Source: Liriodendron chinense
Taxonomy: Eukaryota; Streptophyta; Magnoliopsida; Magnoliales; Magnoliaceae
Assembly (NCBI GenBank): GCA_003013855.2
Contig: ML058477.1
Span: 3,286,001-3,350,000 of the forward strand
Direction: 5' to 3'
Length of the DNA stretch: 64,000 bases
Both the position numbers and the translations under genes were made by a program. The notes under the pieces were generated by a model. It saw only the letters and a program-made list of their open reading frames with translations. It ran no database searches and was not told the DNA's origin. Shown here one piece after another: positions 34,902 through 45,585 of this stretch. Position 1 is the first letter of the stretch. Each line of letters starts with the position of its first letter.

Positions 34902-35855
34902 TGATGCGGACATCTAGCCTTCAAAGTCTATCGGCGAAGAAAGCGCCCACCACAAGCATCTTCCTTGTGGTTAGGCGATGATTGAGGAGCATTGAAGACC
35001 TTACACATGTAGTCCGAGACATTTGAAAAGACCCCACCTTGGGAAGACATGTGTAAGTTGCTTTGAGGAGATGATCAGACCGTTGGATCGTGATGATGAT
35101 GTGATCGGACCGTTGGTTCATTGTGGCCCACTTTCATCACACCATCATTGGAGCGCATTGGACACCTTAGATTTGAGTTTATTTTACGCATTTTTTACTT
35201 ATTTGAGTTTTGGGTTAGTGTGGGTACGTTTTTTTCATGCAAATGTTTTTTTTTTGAAATTTTGTTAGTAGGGGTATTTTGGTAATTATGCTAATTCCGA
35301 ATTTTATAAGGGTGTTGCCCTAAACCTTTTTGATTAGTTGTTGATTTATGAAAAAGAGCAAACCTTTGGTTGCCTCCTTCCTCTTTCCCTCTCTCATGGT
35401 GCTTCTTCTTCTTCCTTGATCTCCTTCTTCTCTATTCTTCTTGTGCCCCTCCAACTTCTTCCAGGTATTTCATCTTCTATTATTATCCTTCTAAACTTCT
35501 GTTTTGTTTATTCCCCACGATCTAAACCTTGAGAATCGATCTAAACCTTAAACCCCCAAATTCTCAAATCCCTAATCCGAGAAACTTTCTGATTCTTTGG
35601 ACTAGTGATCATCATTGATCGATTGGGTATGACCATGCAAGATCGGGAGGTTCCATCCCTCGCCGGATCCAACCTATACGCTACTTGAATCCCATACTCC
35701 ATGGTTGTGATGATGGCCCGTCCCATTGCATGTTTCCTTTATGATTTTCTTAGTTTATGATGATTGATGCTAGATTTCATTATTATTATTGCTTTTATTT
35801 CCGCTGAATAATTGTGTTCATGAGCATGCATCATATTTAGGGCTGTCCTGCATCA
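34902..35855 (+). repeat. Gypsy-1 LTR 1 (5')
   Basis: It starts TGATGCGGACATC and ends GTCCTGCATCA, 954 bp. It differs from LTRs 2 and 3 at shared sites (GGACACC rather than GGACATC near 35160). Confidence 0.93.
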
Positions 35856-35859
35856 AATT

Positions 35860-35870
35860 TGGTATCAGAG
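35860..35870 (+). other. Gypsy-1 primer-binding site, tRNA-iMet
   Basis: TGGTATCAGAG lies four bases after the LTR end. Confidence 0.85.
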
Positions 35871-35929
35871 AATAGGCTTGCATGGTTTTGTCTAGATCGA
35901 GTTATCAAATTAGGGTTTTGATTTTTAGG

Positions 35930-36130
35930 TTTGTTTTAGGAAATGTCCAGATTTAGAAAGTTTCCAATTTTAGAAAGTTTCCTAATTTCGAAAATTTTCA
36001 GATTTAGAAACTTTCCAATTTTAGAAAGTTTCCTAATTTGGAAAATTTTCAGATTTAGACAGTTTCCAATTTTAGAAACTTTCCAATTTTAAAAAGTTTC
36101 CTAATTTGGAAAAATTCCAGATTTGAGTCG
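35930..36130 (+). repeat. Short tandem repeats in the Gypsy-1 leader
   Basis: About nine alternating units of AGATTTAGAAAGTTTCC and TAATTTGGAAAATTTTC. The same type of repeat is present, inverted, in the Gypsy-2 leader at 50460-50550. Confidence 0.85.
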
Positions 36131-36223
36131 CATCATCTAGAATTAATTAGTGTCAGTTCATTGTAGTTTAAATTCATTGCATTCGTATTGTGAGTCACCC
36201 AGTCCGTAGTCTCCCTGTAGTGA

Positions 36224-38365
36224 ATGGAGTATAGGCGTTTGAGATCTTCAAGGCCATTAAGTGTTGTCGTGTGGCCGTCAAGACCCAATGGAAAGCCGAA
36301 CTCCGATGATTTGGCTAACTTTAATGGTCACATGGACCCACAAACCTTCCTTGATTGGCTTAAGGACTTGGACTATTTTTTTTATTGGTATGATATGTCA
36401 AGTTATCGTCGAGTGAGGTTTGCCAAGTGGAAATTGGAGGGCCAAGCCAAGTCGTTTTGGACAGATTTGGAGCGACGACTTGATAAAGTTGGGAGAGCCC
36501 CGATATCACAATGGGACGAGATGAAAGAGCGTTTGAAAGAAAAATATCTTCCCATCTCTTATCGTGAAAATCCCTTGGGTCAGAAGAGAGTTGCCCCACC
36601 TTCTCATCCAAACACAGAACCAATATGGTCCCCTCCTTGTAAAGTGGTCCAACCCATCATTAAGGAAATCTCGGCTTATGAACAATTTGAGTGTTTAACA
36701 CCAATTATATTTCCTTGGAAGCGAGATAATACCTTGGTAAATGGCCAGTTGGAAGAATCCAAACATGATGTTTATGAAGTGGAAGAGTACGTGCCTAACG
36801 TCAGTAGTGAGGAAATGGAAGAAATTAAGGCATCGCTCATCATCGTTGAGGATGACGAAGTGTGTGTTAGTGATGAAAAGGTCGAAGAGTTTGAGACCAC
36901 ACCACTTCCGAGTGTCATGTGTGATGTAATTGATACAGTCTCTCAATCTATGTCTCTTACCATGGTGAACACAAATGAAATTGAAGAAGAGACTAGTGAG
37001 GATATGATGATAGACATCCACATGACTTGTGACATCCCACCAGATGATTTATGGGATAAATTTTCACCCATATGGGACATTCAACACACAATTGATCTTG
37101 TCCCTAAGTTGGTCTTGTCAAGCTTTCCTCCATGCCAGGGGAACCCCATAGAAAATATAGAAATGCAGTGTCAATTTGATAAACTTCTTGGGGAAGAATT
37201 CAATAAGGAAAGTTTGAGTTGGAGTTTTGTTTTGTGTGTCATGCCTGGTCTTTTCACTTCCAAGAATAATGGCATGTGGCACACAAGTGGGCATATCCTG
37301 ACCGTCCACAAAGCTTCAGTCAAGTGTCATGCTATCATGCGACGTATTCACGTCATGGTGGATATGATGACCTTAGTCCTTATCCCGTATCTTGATGACA
37401 TTTTGGACATAATGGCTGATGCCAAGATCTGCTCAAGACTTGGTATTACTAGTGTTTGTTCTCAAGTGTTGGGATACCTGAAAATCATCCTTGTTTATAA
37501 TACTTATAATGAGAAATTGTGTGTCACCCGTGGGAAGTGTCCTTTTGTTTCAGTTTTCCAAGTTCTAGGTCATAGGATTGTTTATTTCCATAGGATTGTT
37601 TATTCCAAGTTCATGAATTTTTCAGAGTGTCCTTTAGTGTCACCCATGTCTGTCATCCAAAGGTCTTCAGAGTCAGCCAATGCATTCGCACGCCATATTC
37701 ATGATTTGCATACACATATTAGACAGCGGATAAATAAGAGCAATGATGATTCTAAAATCTCAGCTGATTCTCATCGTAGATTGCAAGAATTTCAGAAAGG
37801 AGACCATGTAATGGTGAGGATAAGGCCTAAGCGGTTCTCACAAGGTTCCGCTAAGAAATTACAAGCGCGTAGTGCTGGACCATTCAAGATTGTGCAGAAA
37901 ATTGGGTCCAACGCGTATCGGATCGACCTTCCATCTGAAATGGGCATTAACCCAACTTTTAATGTGGAAGATCTAGTCCGTTCCCACCATCCCATCGTTG
38001 ATCCATCATCTCTCTTATGGCCCTTTTCTGATTTTATTTCACAACCCCTCTCACCCCTTCCTCCACCTAATATTCATAAAGAAGAAATTGAGGAAATCTT
38101 GGATGAGGAGATAGTGTTTACGAGAGACGGAGGTTTCCAAAAATACCTTGTCAAATGGAAGAACAAGCCACCGTCAGAATCTACATGGTTGATAGAAGTG
38201 AAGTTACAGAGCGTTAACCCAAATTTACTAGAGTGCCACAAGAGTTTTAACTCGTCGGAGTCGAGTTCTTCTCAGACGAGGAGAATGATGCGGACATCTA
38301 GCCTTCAAAGTCTATCGGCGAAGAAAGCGCCCACCACAAGCATCTTCCTTGTGGTTAGGCGATGA
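36224..38365 (+). CDS. 713-aa Gypsy-1 protein: gag N-terminus, RT remnant, chromodomain
   Basis: One uninterrupted frame. Residues ~25-125 match the gag of Gypsy-2 (MDPQTFLDWLKDLDYFFYWY, FWTDLERRLDKVGRAPIS, MKERLKEKYLPISYR). Residues ~126-280 are acidic and unrecognised. Residues ~283-420 follow RT order (WDIQHTIDLVP, then PGLFTSKNNGMWH, then YLDDILDIMADAKI), but the YFDD/MPFGL catalytic segment is gone. Residues ~490-620 match the integrase C-terminus with a GPF/Y-like module (GPFKIVQKIGSNAYRIDLP). Residues ~620-670 form a chromodomain (FQKYLVKWKNKPPSESTW). The last ~26 residues lie in LTR 2. There is no protease DSG, RT or integrase catalytic core. Whether it is translated is unknown. Confidence 0.75.
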   Translation: MEYRRLRSSRPLSVVVWPSRPNGKPNSDDLANFNGHMDPQTFLDWLKDLDYFFYWYDMSSYRRVRFAKWKLEGQAKSFWTDLERRLDKVGRAPISQWDEMKERLKEKYLPISYRENPLGQKRVAPPSHPNTEPIWSPPCKVVQPIIKEISAYEQFECLTPIIFPWKRDNTLVNGQLEESKHDVYEVEEYVPNVSSEEMEEIKASLIIVEDDEVCVSDEKVEEFETTPLPSVMCDVIDTVSQSMSLTMVNTNEIEEETSEDMMIDIHMTCDIPPDDLWDKFSPIWDIQHTIDLVPKLVLSSFPPCQGNPIENIEMQCQFDKLLGEEFNKESLSWSFVLCVMPGLFTSKNNGMWHTSGHILTVHKASVKCHAIMRRIHVMVDMMTLVLIPYLDDILDIMADAKICSRLGITSVCSQVLGYLKIILVYNTYNEKLCVTRGKCPFVSVFQVLGHRIVYFHRIVYSKFMNFSECPLVSPMSVIQRSSESANAFARHIHDLHTHIRQRINKSNDDSKISADSHRRLQEFQKGDHVMVRIRPKRFSQGSAKKLQARSAGPFKIVQKIGSNAYRIDLPSEMGINPTFNVEDLVRSHHPIVDPSSLLWPFSDFISQPLSPLPPPNIHKEEIEEILDEEIVFTRDGGFQKYLVKWKNKPPSESTWLIEVKLQSVNPNLLECHKSFNSSESSSSQTRRMMRTSSLQSLSAKKAPTTSIFLVVRR

Positions 38366-39238
38366 TTGAGGAGCATTGAAGACCTTACACATGTAGTCCG
38401 AGACATTTGAAAAGACCCCACCTTGGGAAGACATGTGTAAGTTGCTTTGAGGAGATGATCAGACCGTTGGATCGTGATGATGATGTGATCGGACCGTTGG
38501 TTCATTGTGGCCCACTTTCATCACACCATCATTGGAGCGCATTGGACATCTTAGATTTGAGTTTATTTTACGCATTTTTTACTTATTTGAGTTTTGGGTT
38601 AGTGTGGGTACGTTTTTTTCATGCAAATGTCTTTTTTTTGAAATTTTGTTAGTAGGGGTATTTTGGTAATTATGCTAATTCCGAATTTTATAAGGGTGTT
38701 GCCCTAAACCTTTTTGATTAGTTGTTGATTTATGAAAAAGAGCAAACCTTGGTTGCCTCCTTCCTCTTTCCCTCTCTCATGGTGCTTCTTCTTCTTCCTT
38801 GATCTCCTTCTTCTCTATTCTTCTTGTGCCCCTCCAACTTCTTCCAGGTATTTCATCTTCTATTATTATCCTTCTAAACTTCTGTTTTGTTTATTCCCCA
38901 CGATCTAAACCTTGAGAATCGATCTAAACCTTAAACCCCCAAATTCTCAAATCCCTAATCCGAGAAACTTTCTGATTCTTTGGACTAGTGATCATCATTG
39001 ATCGATTGGGTATGACCATGCAAGATCGGGAGGTTCCATCCCTCGCCGGATCCAACCTATACGCTACTTGAATCTCATACTCCATGGTTGTGATGATGGC
39101 CCGTCCCATTGCATGTTTCCTTTATGATTTTCTTAGTTTATGATGATTGATGCTAGATTTCATTATTATTATTGCTTTTATTTCCGCTGAATAATTGTGT
39201 TCATGAGCATGCATCATATTTAGGGCTGTCCTGCATCA
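38286..39238 (+). repeat. Gypsy-1 LTR 2
   Basis: 953 bp, TGATGCGGACATC to CTGCATCA. It is preceded by the purine-rich GACGAGGAGAA (possible polypurine tract) and followed by AAA, then directly by LTR 3. Confidence 0.93.
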
Positions 39239-39241
39239 AAA

Positions 39242-40194
39242 TGATGCGGACATCTAGCCTTCAAAGTCTATCAGCGAAGAAAGCGCCCACCACAAGCATC
39301 TTCCTTGTGGTTAGGCGATGATTGAGGAGCATTGAAGACCTTACACATGTAGTCCGAGACATTTGACAAGACCCCACCTTGGGAAGACATGTGTAAGTTG
39401 CTTTGAGGAGATGATCAGACCGTTGGATCGTGATGATGATGTGATCGGACCGTTGGTTCATTGTGGCCCACTTTCATCACACCATCATTGGAGCGCATTG
39501 GACATCTTAGATTTGAGTTTATTTTACGCATTTTTTACTTATTTGAGTTTTGGGTTAGTGTGGGTACGTTTTTTCATGCAAATGTCTTTTTTTTGAAATT
39601 TTGTTAGTAGGGGTATTTTGGTAATTATGCTAATTCCGAATTTTATAAGGGTGTTGCCCTAAACCTTTTTGATTAGTTGTTGATTTATGAAAAAGAGCAA
39701 ACCTTTGGTTGCCTCCTTCCTCTTTCCTTCTCTCATGGTGCTTCTTCTTCTTCCTTGATCTCCTTCTTCTCTATTCTTCTTGTGCCCCTCCAACTTCTTC
39801 CAGGTATTTCATCTTCTATTATTATCCTTCTAAACTTCTGTTTTGTTTATTCCCCACGATCTAAACCTTGAGAATCGATCTAAACCCTAAACCCCCAAAT
39901 TCTCAAATCCCTAATCCGAGAAACTTTCTGATTCTTTGGACTAGTGATCATCATTGATCGATTGGGTATGACCATGCAAGATCGGGAGGCTCCATCCCTC
40001 GCCGGATCCAACCTATACGCTACTTGAATCCCATACTCCATGGTTGTGATGATGGCCCGTCCCATTGCATGTTTCCTTTATGATTTTCTTAGTTTATGAT
40101 GATTGATGCTAGATTTCATTATTATTATTGCTTTTATTTCCGCTGAATAATTGTGTTCATGAGCATGCATCATATTTAGGGCTGTCCTGCATCA
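39242..40194 (+). repeat. Gypsy-1 LTR 3, in tandem with LTR 2
   Basis: 953 bp, followed by the GAAGG target duplication. It shares with LTR 2 GGACATCTTAG and TGTCTTTTTTT, which differ in LTR 1. Confidence 0.93.
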
Positions 40195-40339
40195 GAAGGG
40201 GGGCAAGGAGGGGACAGATGTAAAATGCAAGGGAGTGGAGATATGCAATGGGGGATTTCAGGACCAAGAGCAAAGGAATGGAGGAGATTGGATGTTGGTA
40301 GAAAAGAAAGGTGCCAATAAATTTACTCAGAGGGAGTGA

Positions 40340-42260
40340 GAGTTTTGGTTGTTGCCGGAGTATTTGAAGATGTTTGTGGAGAATCTCCTAGACGATTGGT
40401 CCGAATGGCACTTATTTAGGACTTTCGAGAATTGCAGTAAGGTAATAGAAGTTGTAATTCTGAAGGACAACAAGTTGAAGGCTCCCAAGGGTTTCGCATT
40501 CATGAGGATGGAGTCGCAGGAGAAGGTAAGCCATGTTGTCACAACATTCAATGGGGAAAAAAAATCTCTTGGTACAGCGGGCTCATTATGGTTCGAAGAT
40601 CTTTAACTCCATGCTCAGGAAGGGAGAGGAGAATAGAAAAGGGGTAGGAGTGAAAAATAGGAGGGGGATTCGAAGGCGAGGATAAGGGATGGTGTAGCAA
40701 GAATTTGGGTTTGAGGGGTTGGGGGTCTTAATGAGATGTGGTAGCAGGGAGTTCAAAAGGGGAAGAAAATCAAAGTGGAGAAGAGGGTAAGAAAGGGGAA
40801 GGGGATAATTATGAGGGAGGAAAATGGGTGTGGGTGGAAAAAATCTCTTGGTACAGCGGGCTCATTATGGTTCGAAGATCTTTAACTCCATGCTCAGGAA
40901 GGGAGAGGAGAATGGAAAAGGGCTAGGAGTGAAAAATAGGAGAGGGGGATTCGAAGGCGAGGATAAGGGATGGCGTAGCAAGAATTTGGGTTTGAGGGGT
41001 TGGGGGTCTTAATGAGATGTGGTAGCATGGAGTTCAAAAGGGGAAGAAAATCAAAGTGGAGAAGAGGGTAAGAAAGGGGAAGGGGATAATTATGAGGGAG
41101 GAAAATGGGTGTGGGTGGAGAAGAGGGAAAGGGGTATGGGCGTTTGCATCCATGGGGGTGTGGTCGAGAATTCATGGAGCAATCTTCAATGGAGTTTGGT
41201 AGCGTCCAAAAGGAGAGGAGCTTTGATGGCTAAAGTAGGTGAGTGGATCGCCTCCTGTTGCAGTGTGGAGGATGATTGTATCTTGAAGCCACTCGACAAG
41301 TCTGATGTGTGGATTTCCCTACGACCTTTCGAAAATCTTGATAGAGTTCTCCTAGTTGGTGCTATGTTCAACAGGGGGCCAATGGAAGCACTGACCAGGT
41401 GGTCTAACTAGTCTATGTTCGGATCTGAGGTTCTTTGGATCCAAATATGGGGATTCCCATTGGAGCTCAGGTTCTTCAAAACTTTAGTAGCGATTAGACC
41501 CTCGACAAGAGAGGTGTTGGACATAGACCCAATGACGGAAGCTCTAGTGGAGCTCTGCATGGCGAGGATTTGTGTTGGGAAGAAGAAGAAGGACACAATG
41601 CCAAATAGGGTACCAATTGTAATCGGAGACACGAAGATTTCAGTAAGGGTGGTCTATGAAGGTAAAGGGGAGAGGGTGGTCCAATTTGATGACTACCGGC
41701 ATAGAAGTAAAGCCATGGGAGGGATAGGTGATCAAAGGAGGAAGAATGGGGAAGATGATGAAGCACAGGATGGATGGTCCAGTGGAGCACTGAATGTGGG
41801 AGATGCATCAAGGCGGTAGGGGAGTGGTGTAGCAGCAGTTAGTGGAGTGGTAACGGAGCTTAGCTCAACATGTAGTGCAGTGTCAGTTGTGAGGCAAGAG
41901 GCAACGATGGTGGCTAGAAATAGATGTCAGAAGGGTGTCATTCCAGATGACAAGTTAAACGTGGTAAGGACATGTGTCCCTGTTGTCAACAAAGGAGGGG
42001 AGGGGGGACTTTTCAGGTGACATGTATTCGGGAATGAATCCAATGGCAAGGGCGGATGGAGATCATGGGGAGCTTCAGTCACCAGGGTCGGTGCGGGAGG
42101 AAAGGCTCAGAGATCCAAACCTATCAAAGGGTAGCTCGTGTCTAGATGAAGGGGAGCTGGTACATGCAGTCAGGCATGTCGCATGGGAGAGGAGACGGTA
42201 CATGTGTGTCCAACTTGCTGAGAGGTTCAATGCATTGTCACATGCGGACTTCTTTAAGTA
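40340..42260 (+). pseudogene. LINE ORF1 (RRM and DUF4283-like), decayed
   Basis: 40349-40560 reads FVENLLDDWSEWHLFRTF and KGFAFMRMES, an RRM-type RNA-binding fold found in plant LINE ORF1 proteins. After the tandem duplication, 41190-41690 gives LVASKRRGALMAKV, FENLDRVLLVG, then WIQIWGFPLELRFFKTL and VRVVYEG, as in DUF4283. A stop at 41409-41411 (TAG) separates the two parts, and other breaks follow. The Gly/Lys-rich linker is the duplicated stretch. Confidence 0.7.
40560..41117 (+). repeat. 279-bp tandem duplication in LINE ORF1
   Basis: AAATCTCTTGGTACAGCGGG recurs at exactly 279 bp spacing (40562 and 40841), and the two units are almost identical through GGAAAATGGGTGTGGGTGGA. The duplication is therefore young relative to the LINE. 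Confidence 0.9.
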
Positions 42261-42823
42261 AAGAGGCATGTGACTTCATTTACACCCCTCTTCGCTCGTG
42301 TGGGGAGCTAACCAACATTACTCGTTTTCCCTCCAAAGAAATTCCGCCTTCCTCTCATGCATTGAGAAGCAAGGGATAGCGAGAGCCGAATCGGTGCAGC
42401 AGGGCTTTTCCCAACGACATCAAAGTTGGTCGATCTCCTCTTTGGATTGCCTAGTAATCTTCCCAAAACATCATTGGAGCTAGTAATATCTCTATGTCGG
42501 GGGTGTGAGCCATGGCATTGGTGATGCATGAAGACAAGCTATCTGTCATAGAAGCAATAGATGGAGGTCTAGGTCAGGGCAAGGCTGATTTTTTCCTCGA
42601 GGCACTAGACATTCCACCCATCCAAGAAGCAAGAGGAGAGGTTGGGGCTCTGTGTGAAAGTCGATGATCACTGGAGATCAAGGTCGACGCCATTGTGGTA
42701 TGTGATAGAGACTTCGACACAGAAGAAAGAGAGAAGAGGTGGATCAAAGAGATGATCAGAATGGTGGGAACAAAGATAGGTGTCTCGTTCAGTGAGTGAT
42801 TGCGATGAGGATTATATTGCTCT

Positions 42824-43393
42824 CAGTGTTTTAAATGGCTACTCTATGTAGCGTGTAGCTTACGCTACATAGCGTAGCTTAGCCGTAGTGCATTCAAGTT
42901 ATCAAGTTATCATTTATCAATAAAATTTATATGTTCGAATTTTTGAATAAGTAATTCTCTATTAATGTAACATGTTGTTTATTTTGTTAAATTTTATGTA
43001 AATATATTATAAGTAATTAAATATATAACTTATTTTATAGATGGTCTAGTAATCTCAAACACTCAAACTACAATGAAATAGGTAAAAGAACCCAAACCAA
43101 TCACTTGTAGCAATTAGGCATAGTTTTTCCTAACTTTTTTTTTCGATTTTTTCACTTTTTTACATATTTTTTAATTTTTTTCAACAAAAAAAAAGCCAAG
43201 CTCTGTATGCGATCGCATATGCGAACAGCATATGCCATTCACATACAATGGCATATGCAATCTGACAACATTGAGCATAGCCTTCATTGAAAATCTAGAA
43301 GGACCATGTAGCTTACACTACACAATGTAACTTACCCCTCACGCTTCAAACTGGTGAAGCTACATTATATGCTATTCACTATTTAAAACATTG
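42824..43393. mobile_element. hAT-type MITE, 570 bp
   Basis: The left end CAGTGTTTTAAATGGCTA pairs with the inverted right end CAATGTTTTAAATAGTGA. The flanking 8 bp are ATTGCTCT (42816-42823) and CTTGCTCT (43394-43401), one mismatch. It contains GTAGCTTACGCTACATAGCG palindromes near both ends and is non-coding. Confidence 0.85.
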
Positions 43394-44010
43394 CTTGCTC
43401 TAACCTATCAATCTCCACAAGGTAGAAGAGGGCATGTGAGACTTGAGTCATCAATCAATTATGATTTAGGGGCTTCTTCCAGAATCAGAAAGAAAGGGGA
43501 GAGGGTGAGCACGGTGCCTAAATGAAGATAGTTGGAACGTCAAGGGGCTAGGTTGCCGGGAGAAGAGTGTGCAAACTAAAGATCTATGCAGACAGACTAA
43601 AGTTCAGCTTGTGAACTTACAGGAGACTAAAATGAAGGAGATGAATGAGAATCTGCTCGATTCAATATAGGGGTTAAGTAGAAAGAATGGGTGGCATCAG
43701 ACGCCAAAGGTGCTATAGGGGGCTTAGGTGGTAATTTAGGATTCAATAGTATGGAAAAAGGAGGATTCGCGGTGCAGTAAGCTCTCTACTTCTATGCTAT
43801 TAAGAGGGGTCACATTGGAAGAAAGGTGGGTTTTCACCTCTGTTTACAGACCGAATTTGGCAATCCTGAGGCATGCATTTTGGGAAGAGCTAGATGTGGT
43901 TCAAAGTATGTGCCAGCTAGGGTGTTGGGTGGTGACTTAACATCGTTAGGTTCACATTTGAGGGATCAAATGGAGATCGAGTAAGTAGTATGTTGGGACT
44001 TCTCAAGTTG

Positions 44011-44322
44011 GGTGTGTAAAAATGAGATATTCATGAGTTATCCCAAAACAGTTACGTAACAGCTGATACACAACGATAATGGCAGTTACCGTTATGAGTT
44101 ATGGTGTTGTAATGGCCATGATGGCCGTTATAGGAAAATTGACTCGTAACAGCCCCATAACGGTCCTGTAACAGCCGTATCGGCCCTTTAACAATCCATT
44201 GCAAGGCCAAAATAGGTTTTAAAAAATAAAAATAAAAATAAAAAAGGTAACGGCCGTTATAGCCCATATTGTAACGGTAATGGCAATGGTCGTTACGACC
44301 ACCATTACTGTTATGGAATACC
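44011..44322. mobile_element. GTTACGG-rich MITE in the LINE
   Basis: The inverted right end GGTATTCCATAACAGTAATG closely resembles the end of the element at 59783-60064. The interior is full of TAACGGCCGTTA-type palindromes, and the left end begins GGTGTGTAA. Borders are placed by similarity. A target duplication was not convincing. Confidence 0.65.
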
Positions 44323-44651
44323 TTGTATGGCGGACTTGCCAACATTAGATTCACGTGGAGCAATGGTCATGAAAAGCCTATTATGTCAAAGCTCAATAGA
44401 TTTTTAGCATCTTTCGATTGAGTGGATATGTATCCTCTCGTGATGCAAAGAAGCTTACCGAGGCGTCTCTGATCAACACTTGATACTCTTGGAAAGAGGA
44501 CGAGGAAAATTGGAGCCCAAAGCCATTCATATTCAACTTGATGTGGTTCAAGATTGCAGGTTGCTCATATCTAGTGGCATTCTTTACAAGTTGAAGGATT
44601 TGTTGGATTCAGGTTATATAAGAAGCTGGAACTACTCAAATAGAAGATTAT

Positions 44652-45585
44652 TGATGCAGGATGACCTAATTATGATGCATGTTTATAGACACAATTATTC
44701 AGCGGAAATAAAAGGCAATAATAATCTAAAATTCTAGCATTAATCATCATAACTGAGAAAATCATAAAGGAAACATGCAATGGAGCGGGCCATCATCACA
44801 ACCATGGAGTATGGAATTCAATTATTACTTAGGTTGGATCCGGCGAGGGATGAGACCTCCCAATCTTGCATGGTCATACCCAATCGATCAATGAAGATCA
44901 CTAGTCCGAAGAATCAAGAAGTTTCTCGGATTAGGGATTTGAGAATTTGAGGGTTTAGGGTTTAGATCGATTCTCAAGGTTTGATCGAGGAAGGATTAGC
45001 AAAACTAGAAAATAGAACGAAGAAGATAATTACCTTGAAGAATTTGGAGGGGCACAAGAAGAAATTAGAAGAAGAAGATCAAGGAAAGAGAAGAAGCACC
45101 ATGAGAGAGAGAGAAGAGAGAAGCCACCAAAGAGGTTTGCTTTTTCATTAACAATCAACTAATCACGTTATTAGGGCTTAGCCCACTTAAATAAGCAAGA
45201 AGAAAACATAAAAGTACCAAAATACCCCTAAAATATCTCTAAAAAACAACTAAAAAAAAAACAGTTCATACGTTGGCCGGGCGCCCGGTGACCAATTTGG
45301 CCGGGCGCTCGGCTAAGACAAAAACTGTCCAGCAAGAAAAACTGAAAAATTGTTGAATTTCGGGCACCCGGTGACAAATTTGGGTGGGCGCCCGACCACC
45401 TCCAGAAATGCAATTTTCTATTCATTCAGTCGGGTCTTCTTCCATCCTACACACGTGTCTTCTATGTGCCAAATCACGTGCGTAGGGTCTTCAATGCTCT
45501 TCAATCATCGCCTAACCACAAGAAAGGTGTTAGTGGTGGGCGCTTTCTTCGTTGGTAAACTTGAAATGATCTTGTGTCCTCATCA
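44652..45585 (-). repeat. Gypsy-2 3' LTR
   Basis: On the minus strand it starts TGATGAGGACACAAG and ends CATCCTGCATCA. It contains GGCCGGGCGCCCGG palindromes at about 45275-45315 and 45360-45400, separated by an ACTGTCCAGCAAG spacer. Confidence 0.93.

Larger units (their letters stand above)
34902..40194 (+). mobile_element. Gypsy-1, non-autonomous chromodomain element with three LTRs
   Basis: The element is flanked by a perfect 5-bp duplication GAAGG (34897-34901 and 40195-40199). Its order is LTR (34902-35855), primer site, 713-codon ORF, LTR (38286-39238), AAA, LTR (39242-40194). The three LTRs are 953-954 bp and differ at only a few sites, so the insertion is young. The LTR termini and the C-terminal coding part are related to Gypsy-2 (44652-51554). 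Protease, functional RT and integrase are absent, so it would need proteins from an autonomous relative. Confidence 0.92.

Noticed and set aside
35541..40065. Repeated 61-66 codon frames on both strands (MNQRSDHIIITIQ, MGRAIITTMEY)
   Set aside because: They fall inside the Gypsy-1 LTRs and are identical only because the LTRs are identical.
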